Part shown: positions 1-12,865 of the stretch, piece after piece
How the letters are laid out: the number at the start of each line of letters is the position of its first letter
Position numbering within the stretch: the first letter of the stretch is position 1
NCBI GenBank assembly: GCA_040143965.1
Contig: JASJQH010007104.1
Span: forward strand, 1 to 20,391
Source of the DNA: Basidiobolus ranarum
Taxonomy: Eukaryota > Basidiobolomycota > Basidiobolomycetes > Basidiobolales
Direction of reading: 5' to 3'
Length of the DNA: 20,391 nt
Made by a program: the position numbers and the translations under genes
Notes under the pieces: generated by a model
What the model was told of the DNA's origin: nothing
Databases searched by the model: none
The model's input: the letters and a program-made list of their open reading frames with translations, nothing else

Positions 1-699
1 TGCAATGTATGGTGAAGATACATTTTTGAAGATGGTTTGCCCAACTGCATGCCCATTATTGCAGCTGGGTGTTGAAGTTTTCCAATGGTTGGGAAGAGTT
101 CTCTTGTACTTGCATATTGTTGATCTTAAATCCAGGATTCTTCTTTGGACAGGTTCTTGCTACATGTCCAGGAGCTCCACAATAGAGGCAGAGATTCTCT
201 TGTTGGTATCAATATTTCTCCTCAGGGCTAAGCTTTCTGAAGCAAGTTCCATCAATTTGCATTGGGTCATCAGCTTGAGCTGTATTATGTGTTTGATGAA
301 AGGTGGGTCTGAAAGTAGATGGTGAAGGAGAGAAGAAAGGAACCATATTTCTTTGTTGTTGTCTTTCAAACAACCAGTTGTCACATTTAACTGCCTGGTG
401 GATAGCATCAGTCAAGGTCACTGGGTCAGCCATAGTGAGTAAAAGATCCTTAATATTTTCTCAGAGTCCATATTGGAACTGGTTGATCAGGGCAGAATCT
501 CCCCAATTAGATCATAGGCAAGAAGGCAAAATTCTGCAGCATAAGTTGATGCAGGTTTTGACCCTTGTTTAAGTGCATGGAACTTGGTGGCTGAAGTTCT
601 TTCTTTAGCTGCATTTCCAAATGTAGCCTCTAGCTCAGCAAGAAAGGCAAGGAAGTTTGAAAGAAGTGGAGATTGACTTTTCATCAAAGAAGCAAACCA
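1..699 (-). mobile_element. Ty3/gypsy-type LTR retrotransposon fragment, gag region (fossil, cut by the left edge)
   Basis: The minus strand reads as a retrotransposon gag: a capsid-type segment with a run like LLSNFLAFLAELEATFG followed by an ALKQGS...YAAEF stretch (about 480-699), then a nucleocapsid-type CCHC zinc knuckle, CLYCGAPGHVARTC (C-x2-C-x4-H-x4-C, near 160-205). This order and the capsid wording are typical of fungal Ty3/gypsy elements. Protease, reverse transcriptase and integrase would lie to the left of base 1. No LTR or primer-binding site is seen, and the 5' part of the element is missing because host coding sequence begins at about 705. The fragment is broken: its coding potential is split over more than one frame, with roughly two or three breaks. 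The motifs are still easy to read, so it looks fairly young rather than ancient. The family call is firm at superfamily level; the exact right boundary is uncertain by a few tens of bases. Confidence 0.85.
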
Positions 700-704
700 A
701 GGTT

Positions 705-2421
<1,717 letters not shown>

Positions 2422-5106
2422 ATATAGCTCAACATATATGTCTAATTACCAGCATCCTATTTATTCTCTTCATTAATGTATCCCCATCGCCCTCTTTGAG
2501 TTCTATTTTTTACTATCATCTTAGCTTCGCCCTCGACCCCGTCTACTCATCTTATTTAAATATCGTCCAGGGCCGAGTTGAGACGACAATTGTTTACCAG
2601 GCATGTTACCACACCTCCGGAGCTACTGGCGGTGTTGACTGATGGCTTTTCGTGATGACGCTTGCCTTTCTCTGATGATGCTTTACCTACATAAGTTGTG
2701 TCACCCAGCTATAAAGAAGGTTCCAAGAAGCCCATGATTGGCTAAGCGACTCTGTCTTTTGCCTTCACTGCACAGACCTTCTTGCCCTTATTTCAGCACG
2801 TGTTCGAAGCATCAGTTGGCATTTCCAAGGCATCACCATTCCCTACTTTTTTTTGGTATTATCAGATTGAGTTTCGTACGATTCTCATGATTGTTTTATG
2901 TATGTATAATATTACGCTTGAGCTTCTCAAAGATTTCCGAATCTGTATGTTGGTCATATTGTTTTCCCAACTCGCATTGCCATCATCATCCAAAATCACT
3001 GAACCATAAAAGCTCCAAATAGAACATCTTCACGGTGTATCACTTCCATACGTGTCCTTGGCCAACATTCTCATATACTCAGATTAATTGATATCTTGTA
3101 ATTCCACTATTATACCTGCGTGTTGTCTATTCTCACGCACACTCCATTCAAGTTGGGTGTCACAGAATACTTGTTCCAAGAGATCGGTCGTAGTGAAAGA
3201 TCAATTCCTGGGTTTTGGGCCATCCGTGTGAATTGGTTTGTAGTACGTTTCAAACCACACAAGGATTGCTAATGATTAGGAGAAAAGGGTGTAGAGGATG
3301 TACAAGTAATTCAGGTAATTCTTTTCACGAATATTAACCAAAAATGGCTCAATGAGGGAGCTCAAGGTGGCTTTTTAGTGTTCCCTAACGTTAAACATAC
3401 CCAACTGCGTGATATAATTCTCGATGATTTCGCTTGAAGTCTTCTTAGTTCTCTTCGATACATAATATATCGTTGCTTGTCTCTTGTGACAGAATATATA
3501 GTGGTATTAAGTTCTTGCTCTTTCTTGACACGAAGCAAATTCAATCTGAATCCTATGCCTTGAGCTTGTGAGATTAACTCAATGGTGAACAGAGCGATCA
3601 AACTTTGAGCAAGTTCCGAGAACTCTATTTGACAAAATAGGTTAGAAAACTTCCACTCCATCACTCCTTGTTGTGCTTTCCTTTAAGCTTATAAGCGTAC
3701 CTCTTATTGATTGTTATCCACGTAAGTATATAAAATTCTGAATAGTGTTAGTAGCAGAGTGTTGACAACAGAAAGGACATAGAAGAAACTAATCGGTTCT
3801 GTAAGAGTATAATCGAGTTACAAATATATATACGATTTGCAGCTTATTTCTCTTATACATTTAGCACTGGCAGATTTTTTCAACAGTTTCTTTGGTCGGA
3901 CTGGGACTCTTTATTTCATGAATTGACCCCTACTTGATATCATGAGCTGGCTCTCAAGCAGCATCGCTTACATAAAGTACCAAGTGCCGATACTTGATTG
4001 ATTGGTCGAATCAGGCGAAACAATCCAAATTTGAATTTCTCTGTCACAGCCAACTCAAATAATGAGCATAGTCACGTGGTATTGGAATCTATTGGATGAT
4101 ACACTAAGCTCATGATTCTGACAAGCCACCGCTTGCATTGAAGATGGAGAAGCGGGCGAAAGAACAATGTAAACCAGGTTACACTCATATGAGGATTAAA
4201 CTCCCCTACATTGGATTCTGTCGGCGAATGCACCAGATGAATCTACGCTTTATGGATGCAGACGACCATACTTTGTTAACGGGGTATTGACTCGGGCATT
4301 CTTACCCGGTCAATGCAGGTCTCAGCTCAGGATATCATAAATTGATGGTTGGGGTGGAATTGATTAATGTCCAGCGGAGTTGCTTGCACACCAACGAAGA
4401 TTCAATTTAATATTCAATAATTGGGCAACTAATCTTGGAGTACTGTCACACCATTCACCCTATCTTGACTGGCGAATGATGCGGTCAATGGGGGGAGGGA
4501 GGTGCGATCCAGATCAACCTTAAACATCCAGTGTTGGGTGGGATGAATGAAAACAAATGGATCCGTGGAGCCTGAGAGTGTTGTTTACGTTTGTTCTGTC
4601 GAGTTGTTTCTATTTAATTACTGATTTTAACTTCCCACTCCTACATACAGAAAGGCCGAATCCTTTGACTCCGGATTTACCGGATCGTGACATTTTTGGT
4701 TATTACCCATCTTGATTTTGGTTTAGAACTTACCCTGCGAGAAGCTTTATAATTTGTGTTTAAGAAGTCAAAATCTCCTTTACTTGTTCTTGGTTTTTGT
4801 AAGCCTATTCACGCCACCCCTATACTCTCTGAAAGAGCTTTGTAGCCAAGAGTATACATACACTCATTATTTCTTTCTTCTCAACCTTTGTATTGAAGTT
4901 TCCCTTCTGTTTCTACCTCCCCTTCACTTTATATAGACTCTTTACCCCTCTCCTATTCGCTCACTCACTATTGTTTATACCTGTGAGAGGAAGGTACTCT
5001 ACAACTTTCAACTTCCAAAACATACCAAGGATTGTTGAAGTATCTACTGTACACTAAGCCCCCTCCATATAATAATATTCCCTCTTACGTCCCTCTGGTG
5101 TAAGCA
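2422..5106. other. Long intergenic region without a supportable gene
   Basis: I see no conserved protein, tRNA or rRNA here on either strand. The open frames are short (up to about 100 codons), have no recognisable motif and do not chain through plausible splice sites. The right-hand end, from about 4750, is rich in pyrimidines on the + strand, as is common in fungal promoters, and presumably carries the promoter and 5' leader of the HMMR-like gene. The left-hand part should hold the 3' end of the wee1 transcript, though no AATAAA is evident close to the stop. Confidence 0.5.
4930..4936 (+). promoter_or_regulatory. Possible TATA element of the HMMR-like gene
   Basis: TATATAG lies 171 bases before the proposed start codon at 5107 and is set in a pyrimidine-rich stretch, an arrangement seen in many fungal promoters. 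The transcription start cannot be located from sequence, so this is a weak inference. Confidence 0.3.
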
Positions 5107-8100
5107 ATGTTCTCAACTTCCAAACGGTTTAACGATAAAGGTAAACACTATACCAACACTTACTTTATCACCAGTGATTTTTAAAGTCTTACGTATGAGT
5201 TTCTATTTATTCCAGTTAATAATACTCCTGGCCCCGGAGAATACAACTTGAACGCTCCTAACGGGGACAAATATAAGAAATATGGATTCTTACACAAGTC
5301 CAAACGGTTCAGTGATGGTGAAAGAGGTAAAGGTGAATTTAGTTCATACTTTTAACAGAAATAACTTACTCATTTATTCCCCTTCCCTTTCTTCTTCCCA
5401 CTCTTCCTTCCATATATACAGATGACTACGGTCTAGGTGAATACTGTGACTCCCCTGGACCTGAAACCCCACGAAAACCTCCCTCTAGGTCTAGTTCCTC
5501 TTTATCTCAACACCCAGGAAAGTCTATCGATGAGATGAAATATAAAAGAGAAGTAGGTCACTACCTTGGAAGAACATCACTTCCTGATATTGATTGTTCC
5601 CTATCAAGACTAAATATATGACACTTAGGTCGAACGCTGGAAGGAAAAGTATGAAAAGCAAAATCTAATACATGAAAAAGAACTTGAACACTTGGAAGAA
5701 AAATCTCGTAAACTTGAAATACAATACCAAAATGCAGTCAAAGAAAAGAATAATATAGTCGGTCAAGTAGCCATAAAAGAAAGTGAAATTCAGGAGTTAA
5801 TCTTGAAGCAAAACCATTTAAAACTTAATGTAAACCATTTTTCTTTACTTTTCCTTTCTCTCTTCTTCTCTTCTCTTCTCTCCTCTCCTCTCCTATACAT
5901 CCCTCCTCTTTCATTGCCCTCTTTCGGAAATATTAACTCTCATTCATTCGATTTCTCTATGTAGCTTGAAAAGACCGAAAGATCCGCTCAATCGTTGATG
6001 GATAAAGGCCCTAAAACGATCCAACTTCAAAAGCGTATCGATGACTTGGAGAAACAGAATATCAAATTACGTGGTATCGCGGACAAAGCGGAAAAATCCA
6101 AAGAAAAGTCCATCTCAGATCAAATCACTCTAAAATCCATGATCACTACGATCAAGGCAGACCTCGAACAAAAAGGAACCGAACTGTTGGCCATTCAAAT
6201 GGAAATGACCAAAGTTTCGGATAAAAATAAGAAAGAAGTGGACTCTTTAATGATACAAAAAGAACAGTTGATTCAAATGCATGCCAAAGAGATTCAAACC
6301 ATTCAACAGTTACTGGATTCAACTAATGGTGAACTCGATTCATTACGAAATCTGCTTCAGCAACGGGATCAGGTTATCGAGATGCTAGAGGGCGAGAAAC
6401 AGCAAACTAACTTACTGATGGAACAATTGAAATCAAGCCACGCCCAGGAAATTGATAACCTTCAACAAACCATAGATACGGTGAAGCAAGAGCTACTGGA
6501 AGAGAGAGAAACTCTAAGTAGGCTCCAGGCTGAGTACGCCCAGGAAACTGCAAAGCTGGCGAATGATCTCGAGACAAGTCGTCAAGAAACTTTGAATAAA
6601 GTTGAAGAAGGCAAGAAACTCGGTATGGAGCATACTGAAGCCACCAAGAAACTTCAACAAAATCTTCTAGATGCCCAAGAGAATTTTGACCAGGAGAAGT
6701 TGACATGGGGGAGTGAACGGGATTCTTTGAGCCGTGACAAGTCTGAACTCACAGAGAAGTTAAATATACTGGAATCTGCACAGGGGGAATTGCGGATGCT
6801 GAGTGATCAACTTACCCAAGATAAAGTGTCACTAGAACTGGAATTCCAAGAGAAACGTTCCGCCTACGAAAGCCAGATCACTTCCTTAAATCAGAGTTTA
6901 CTGGAGTCGAGGGAGCTTTATGAGCAACTAGACGCCACTCGAACCAAACAGAATGTCGAATTCGAAGTGCAAGTAAAAGCATTGGAAGACAAGTTACTTG
7001 AATTCCAATCCCTTGCGGAAACTAACAAATCCGGCTTACTCAAAGAGATTGAAACCCTTAATGTCAAGGTAGAGAGCTTGTCTGTGGAACGTGATGAGCT
7101 GAACTCTCAATATACTGAGGATCTGTCCACTAAGGATGGTCATATTGTAAGCTTAGAAGAAAAACTGGAATCCTGCGAATCTAAACTGGTTCAAAATTCG
7201 GCATCATGGGCTGAAGAAAAAGAAGTCCTCCAAGGTCGTATCAATGATCTCGAGTCTAGTAAGCAGCAACTTGACCTAGAGATCACCAGTTTACGTCAAC
7301 AGATGCTGCAAGAACAATCCCGTCAAGCGGAGATTGTTAGCGATTTAGAAAAGAAACTCCAAGTTGAAATTGACGGACGCCGGGAAGATAGCGAGGCTTG
7401 GGTACAAGAAAAACTCGCACTGGTCCAAAAGCAGCAGGAAGAGACTGGCCATCTTCAGGAGTCCCATGACAAGATTGTTGGACATCTCGAACAGGAGAAG
7501 AATCAGCAAGCGATTACTATTGATCAGCTGAAATCTAAGATTGAGGCAGAGACTGATGCCCATGTTAAACTTGGAGAAAGGAGTGTCTCCGAAAGAGAAG
7601 CTCTACTCGTCGAACATACACAAAAACTCGAGTCAATTCGAACTACCCACGGACAGGAAATCAATGAACTGCAATCTACTGTGGTAGAGCTTCAAGCAAC
7701 TGCACAGGAAACCAACCAGAAACTTGCAAAAGCCACAGAATCGTTTAATGAAAAACGTAAGGATCTAGAGAGATCGATCCATGCGTTGGAATCGGATTTG
7801 GTCGCTGCCCAGAGTACTCTTGTCCAAAAAACGGAGGAATACAACGAGCACCTTGAAGTCAAAAACAACGAAATCCAAGCTCTCAAAATGAATCTACAAG
7901 AGAGCGAAGCAAAATATACTGAGGAATCTAAAGACCTCCAGTCTTCTATCGATGATCTCCACAAGCAACTTGAAGAGAAACAGGCTATGATCGCGTCTCT
8001 TGAAGGAGAGGTTACCGCATTACAAAATGCCGTTCAGCAAACCACCCGTGACATCGAGGAACTGCGGGAATCGAGCAAGAAACAGATCGCAGATCTAAGC

Positions 8101-9798
8101 CAGGATATGGAAAATGTCAATCAACAATTTGAGGAATACCGTGGCTCCAAGTCCGCTGAGATTAGCGAGTTGAGCAGCATTGTAGAGCGAGTAAATACTG
8201 AACTTGAGCAACAACGTGAGTCTAGCACCGAGAAGATCGATGCCCTTCACATAGAGATTGATCGTATCTGTAGAGAGCACGATGAATATCGTGAATCCAA
8301 GGTAGTTGAGATCTCTCAGTTGAATAGCACCATCGAGCTTATCAACCAAGAGCTTTCGCAAGAAAAGGAATCCAACAGTGGCACCGTAACTGATTTGAAG
8401 AGCTCTATTCAGGATATCAGCCAAGAGTTTCAACAATATCGAGAGTCGAGCACCCACGATATTGCACAGCTCAAGGAAGAGCTCGAGCAAATCAGTGAAG
8501 AACTTGCACAGACCCAGGATTTCCTTGAGAGTGAGGTCGAGGCTCGTGATCAGCGAATTCAGCACCTTATGTCAGATCTCAAGGATCAGTATTTCCAGCG
8601 AAAGGAACTAGTGCAACAACAAACCGTTAAGATCCAAGAGCTCACTGCACAAGTCGCCAATCGCGACTTAAAGATTCATTCTCTCGAGAGCGAAGCGGAC
8701 AGTCTAAGAGAGGAATTGGTGACACATGAGCAACAGGCCAAATCCTTAAATGATATTTTTGAGGGTATAAGCCTATCTTCTGCAAGTAATGGCACTGATG
8801 ATGTTCAAGAGATGGAAAAGCTACACCATGAGTATCAGTCTCTTCATGGTGAATTCTCTCTCTTGCGCCAGGATTTCAACTCTGCACAAGAAGACGCCCA
8901 AGTCCAGAAGGAGGCTTTCGAGAGCTTGATACACATCAACAAGCAATTCTCTGCAGTCTCGCAGATTAAAGACCAGTTGGAATCGAGCTTAGCACTTTCC
9001 CTGCTGTCCAAGATGACTAATGAGTTTGAGGAAGAGCGCCGTCTCCTGAAAGAAGAAGTAGAAAAAGAACGGGCAGGAATCATTGCTACCAATGAGGCTC
9101 AAGCTCGCCGCATCAAAGACCTTGAAGCTAAAGTCACCCAAATAAATGAACAATCCGAAGCTCAACTGAAATCCTCTACTCAACTACTGGACCAGAAGTT
9201 GGAACAAACCGAGCGTGAGCTACATCGCAAAGAGAGAGAAATCGAAAGTCTGGGTCGCCGTATCGAACAAGATATGTCCTCTTGGTTGTCAGAACGTAAA
9301 CGCCTTGCCCAGATTGCTAACAATGCTGAAGCAGAAGTTGAAAAACTCATGTTGGAAGTGGACAGATTAAGATGCAAGGCTAATGCCGCCGATAATGCTC
9401 GCATGGAGATTGAGGAGCAGATGCAGCTTCAATCTCAGTTCCTTGCTCAAAAACACTCGATGGCTTTCGATGAATTGGCTAAAATCAGTGGCCAAAATGC
9501 CAAATTGCTCGGCCATAATAACTCCAAACAAAAGATCAAGCATATCACTCAACTTAAAGAAGAGAACATTGTCTTGAAGAAAGAGAATCTAAGCCTACTC
9601 AAAGCTCGTGATCAATACAAGATTAAGGTCATGCGTTTGGAGAGAGATTTGGAAGCCTACCAGAGCGTTACAGCCAATAATGGCAAGGTAATTCGGTCTC
9701 GTGCTGAACGAGCTTCTCGTAACGGGGTTATTTCGCCCCCGTTGGACTCAATCGAAGAAACGATGTCAATCATGGCAAGCGATCATGGTGAGTATTAG
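5107..9798 (+). CDS. HMMR: HMMR/RHAMM-like mitotic spindle coiled-coil protein, five exons
   Basis: In animals HMMR (RHAMM) is a microtubule- and centrosome-associated coiled-coil protein of the mitotic spindle; its role in fungi is not known to me. Exons 5107-5140, 5216-5326, 5422-5552, 5629-5829 and 5965-9798 join in frame to 1,436 residues, about twice human HMMR (724). The N terminus resembles HMMR: SKRFNDKVNNTPGPGEYN (residues 5-22), then a second basic KSKRF (39-43), as in human KRFNDPSGCAPSPGAYD and SQRF. Residues 63-67 (ETPRK) form a full Cdk site. From about residue 90 to 1390 the protein is almost continuous coiled coil rich in E, Q, K, S and L, with six 25-residue repeats at 859-1008. 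The C terminus carries KLLGHNNSKQKIKH (from 1339) followed by LKEEN, closely matching human HMMR KLLGHQNPKQKIKH...LKDEN, the spindle-pole-targeting region. The first exon is tiny (11 codons). The last codons overlap a strong donor (GTGAGT, 9788), so a short further exon is possible. Orthology is inferred from two end motifs in the right order; the middle alone would not identify it. Confidence 0.85.
5848..5894 (+). repeat. Pure pyrimidine (CT) low-complexity tract in intron 4 of the HMMR-like gene
   Basis: A run of 47 bases contains only C and T, with a TCTC/TTCTC-type pattern, within the proposed intron 5830-5964. It lies nearer the donor than the acceptor, so it is more than the usual polypyrimidine tract. 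It is probably a slippage-prone simple repeat and may vary in length between strains. Confidence 0.8.
8062..8511 (+). repeat. Six tandem 75-bp units encoding 25-residue coiled-coil repeats
   Basis: Six consecutive units start at 8062, 8137, 8212, 8287, 8362 and 8437 with no gaps. They share the pattern [YLQE]-[RK]-[EG]-S-[SKN] at positions 1-5, I or V at 9, L at 12, hydrophobic at 15-16 and 19, mostly E at 22 and L or F at 23 (the third unit has H). An example start is YRESSTHDIAQL. The repeats are diverged in DNA, so the array is old and held by selection on protein. The period of 25 fits two heptads plus one hendecad (7+7+11), a regular coiled-coil phase shift. They occupy residues 859-1008 of the HMMR-like protein. 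Confidence 0.85.
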
Positions 9799-10516
9799 AA
9801 TGGAGCCAGCCACACCTCTCGCTATCTCTTGGAATCCTAGTCTAATTGGTCTTTGCTGAATTTACTTTGATTGTAATGATTTTTGACTCCGTCGACTTGC
9901 CCCGTCATTTGCTTCTCAATTACAGTCTTATCTCCGACTGTTCTGTGAATAGCCCGTCTTCCCTTCCCTTTTAGTCCATTTCTTTTTAAAATATCGACCG
10001 ATAGATGCTCCATGAATTCAACTGGGCTCTTGAATCATCCCATTTTTATGTATGTTTATATTGACAATTAAAGTCTAAAGAATGGAATTTCCTTCAACAA
10101 ACAACAGCGAAGTGCGATCCTTAATGCTAGCAGTTTCATGAGCCTGCTCCACACAAAGGCCTTGAGCATAGTGCATTTAGTCTGCTCACCATGCAAGTTT
10201 CATCTCTCAACAGTAGCATACCTAATGAAACTGTTCTATGCCAAGACTCATTCTTTAACTCGCCTCTATGATAGATTGGCCAATTTATTCAATCCTATAG
10301 GCCGGATCTAGTTGGATTTGATTGAAAATCTATGATGATCATTATTCTCCATCCCACCAAAATTATAGTCACTTACGATCAGGGACAGCATTTTGGAGAA
10401 AAAAGGGAGGGTACGTTTGAGTATTATTACGCGATTCACAACTTCGACAAAACCATTGTTTCCCATATCCTTTAAGAACACTACTCTCTTCCTTTATCAG
10501 TTACAAATACCGAGAA
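9799..10516. other. Intergenic region between the HMMR-like gene and CTNNBL1
   Basis: No gene is visible. It should hold the 3' UTR of the HMMR-like gene on the left and the CTNNBL1 promoter on the right. A possible extra short exon of the HMMR-like gene (acceptor at 9925, stop at 9946-9948) would fall here. Confidence 0.5.
10048..10072 (+). terminator. Probable polyadenylation signal of the HMMR-like gene
   Basis: A TATGTATGTTTATA-type efficiency element is followed by ATTAAA (10067-10072), about 270 bases after the stop codon. This pairing is typical of fungal 3' ends, but the cleavage site is not determined. Confidence 0.4.
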
Positions 10517-12865
10517 ATGGATATCAATAGTTTATTTAAGGTACTTTGATATATCTTTCTTTACACGATCTATTGTTGTGGCTATTTTAGAACCAACCTG
10601 TTCACTGAATTCCTCCAACTTCTTAGGCTCCAGCCATTCCTAGTGGTAAAAATAAACGTAAATTACCAGCTGCTCCTTCTCTCGAAATGCTGAAAAAATT
10701 TCGTGAAGAAGAGCAAGGCGAAAGCTCAAGCGTTGCACAGGAACCTCAAGAAGAAGAGGAACTCGATGGTGATGCTGAAGGCCGCTTCTTTGGCGATGGC
10801 TTGACTGATGAGCAACGAAACATCTTTGAATTTGTGGATGCAGGTGATGAGCTCGAGGTATTCTATCAACTTACCTTCTCTTCCGATCAAATATACTAAA
10901 CACTAAAACCTCCTATCAAACTCTTCACTATTCAGACCGAGACTTTCGACGTTAATGGAGTAAAGAAAATGGTTCTGAAACTAGAAAAGGCAATCAACAA
11001 AAACCAAGAGATGAGAATGAAGTTTCCTGATGATCCCCAAAAGTATACGTCGACTTCTTCTTAATACCTATGCCATCCCCATTCTAAACCCGTACCAATA
11101 CTCTCCTTTAGATTTTTGGAGTCTGAAGCTGAACTGGACGAGGAAATCAAGCACTTCGCAGTTATCAGTGAAGCACCAGAGATGTACTCGAATTTGGTGG
11201 AGTTAAACGCGATTGCTTCTATATTATCGTTACTCAGTCATGAAAACACGGATATTGCTATATCTGCTATCGAGCTTCTTAATGCACTTACCGAAGACGA
11301 CGACGACGGAACTAGTGAAGAGGCAGAAGAATCGATGAAAGTATTAATCGCGTCTCTGGTGAGTTCTTTATAATCATTGCGTAATCAGAGCAGATCACTC
11401 ACCCTTGTTTTAGTTGGACAACCAAGGTTTAGAAGTATTAGTCCAAAATCTTAATCGTCTAGATGAGACTCTGAACGAAGATAGAAATGGGGTGTTTCAA
11501 ACTTTGGCGGTGGTGGAAAACCTAGTCTCTATTGAGCCCGAAATATCAGAGATCATTGTAGCAACTACACCCATCCTCACCTGGCTGTTGCAGCGAATCA
11601 ATGTTAAGCCCATGGACTCTAACAGACAGTATAGCAGTGAAATCCTGGCTATTTTGCTACAGGATAGTAGAGCGAATCGCCTCAAGGCTAATGAACTCGA
11701 TGCAATTGATAATATGCTGCGAGTTCTCAACGTAAGTAGATTCCCTACGTCCGTCAGGATTACGATCAACACTAATTCCCATTCAGGCGTACAAACGCAA
11801 GGATCCAAAGGATGCTGACGAGGTCGAATTTATGGAGAACGTGTTTGATGCTCTTAGCTCTTGTCTTCAGGAACCCGAGAGCAAGGCCATCTTTTTAGAG
11901 TGCGAAGGAAACGAATTAATGCTTATCATGCTCAAGTAAGTTCTTCTGGGCGGATTATTCACGATCACCGTAAGTAACCAAGTTGAACCTATCTAGGGAA
12001 AAGGTCATGTCAAGAATGAGAGCCCTGAAAGTACTGAATTACGCTACTACCACTGTTGCTGGTGCCGATAATTGCAAACGCTTCGTAGAGATTTTGGGTC
12101 TCAAGACTCTCTTTTCCGTTTTTATGAAAAAAGTAATTTTTAACATTAGTGATTATGGTTACGCTATCTTACGGCAACTGACCAGATTATACATTAGGGC
12201 GTGAAGAAGCTCAAAAAAGCATACAAGAATTTCTCAGACAAGGAAGAAGAAGGTAGATATCGTCATTGTTGGCCTGCCTAATCCCAGAAATATGGATACT
12301 AACTTTCTTCAGAGCACGTGATGTGCATTATGGTGTCCTTGTTCAAATATCTTCCTGATGGCGTGGATCGCCTTCGTCTCTTCAACAAGTTTAATGAAAA
12401 TGACTTTGAAAAAGTAGATAGGCTAGTAGAACTGTTTGAAGCATATACAGCCAAGGTTGAAATAGCCAATACCAGCATCGAGCACTCCAAGCAGGAGCTA
12501 TTGGCTGAAGAAGGAGAGGTTACTGAAGACGACGAAACTCAGTTCTACCTTAGAAGATTAGATGCCGGTCTTTTTACTCTCCAAATGGCTGCCATTTGTA
12601 TTGGGTATCTTTGCAAGCATGACGAAACTGTAAGTGTATCATTGATCATTGCTATTCTTCGGACATATTAACCTCAACTGATTTTATATAGCTCAAGAAG
12701 CGAATTGCTATGCTTTTAGGCCGTAAAAGTCACAGCCTTCAGTTCATCAAAGATACACTTCAAAATTATCTCAACAACCTTGGTGACAGTAGTTCGGAAA
12801 ACGCCGAGGATCCTGTTCATTTCGAGAAAAAGCGCGTTGAAGAATTGATGAAATACATAGAATAG
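10517..12865 (+). CDS. CTNNBL1: CTNNBL1, beta-catenin-like protein 1 (spliceosome-associated ARM-repeat protein), ten exons
   Basis: CTNNBL1 is a nuclear ARM-repeat protein that binds CDC5L and Prp31 in the Prp19-linked spliceosome complex. Exons are 10517-10540, 10627-10857, 10936-11042, 11112-11358, 11414-11731, 11787-11935, 11997-12132, 12198-12252, 12313-12629 and 12692-12865. They join in frame to 585 residues (human 563). Residues 1-8 (MDINSLFK) and a basic KNKRK (16-20, likely nuclear signal) precede an acidic stretch. Family landmarks follow: DPQKFLESEAEL (human NPEKFMESELDL), LVELNAI, the NQGLEVLVQNLNRLDE block, EILAILLQD, DNCKRFVEILGLKTLF (human DNCHKFVDILGLRTIF), NKFNENDFEKVDRL and FYLRRLDAGLF. 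Every block matches the human order, so identification is secure. The eight-codon first exon is unusual in size but continues correctly into APAIPSGKNKRK. Splice boundaries are inferred from frame, donor/acceptor consensus and alignment from memory to the human protein. Confidence 0.95.

Noticed and set aside
2645-2690. GTGATGA and CTGA motifs resembling box C and box D of a snoRNA
   Set aside because: The spacing is too short, no terminal stem is evident, and such short motifs recur by chance.
3362-3664. A 100-codon open frame on the minus strand in the intergenic region
   Set aside because: The translation shows no recognisable domain, there are no supporting splice partners, and a frame of this length is expected by chance in a 2.7 kb AT-rich spacer.
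4152-4161. GCGGGCGAAA, similar to an E2F/MBF cell-cycle promoter site
   Set aside because: A single copy almost 1 kb from the next start codon, with no clustered partner; too weak to support regulation.
4754-4936. A 60-codon hydrophobic frame that looks like a small membrane protein
   Set aside because: The hydrophobicity comes from the pyrimidine-rich promoter sequence (CTT/TTC/TCT codons for L, F and S); there is no conserved feature, and it lies where the promoter of the next gene is expected.
8062-8511. Possibility that the 75-bp tandem units are a minisatellite or a CRISPR-like array
   Set aside because: The units are in coding frame, diverged in DNA, have no spacers and are conserved mainly at coiled-coil positions, so they are protein repeats.
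8095-8565. A long antisense open frame (156 codons) opposite the HMMR-like coiled-coil repeats
   Set aside because: It is a shadow of the repetitive, stop-poor coiled-coil coding sequence; its L/S/I-rich translation has no domain. The other antisense frames within 6400-9600 are the same kind of shadow.
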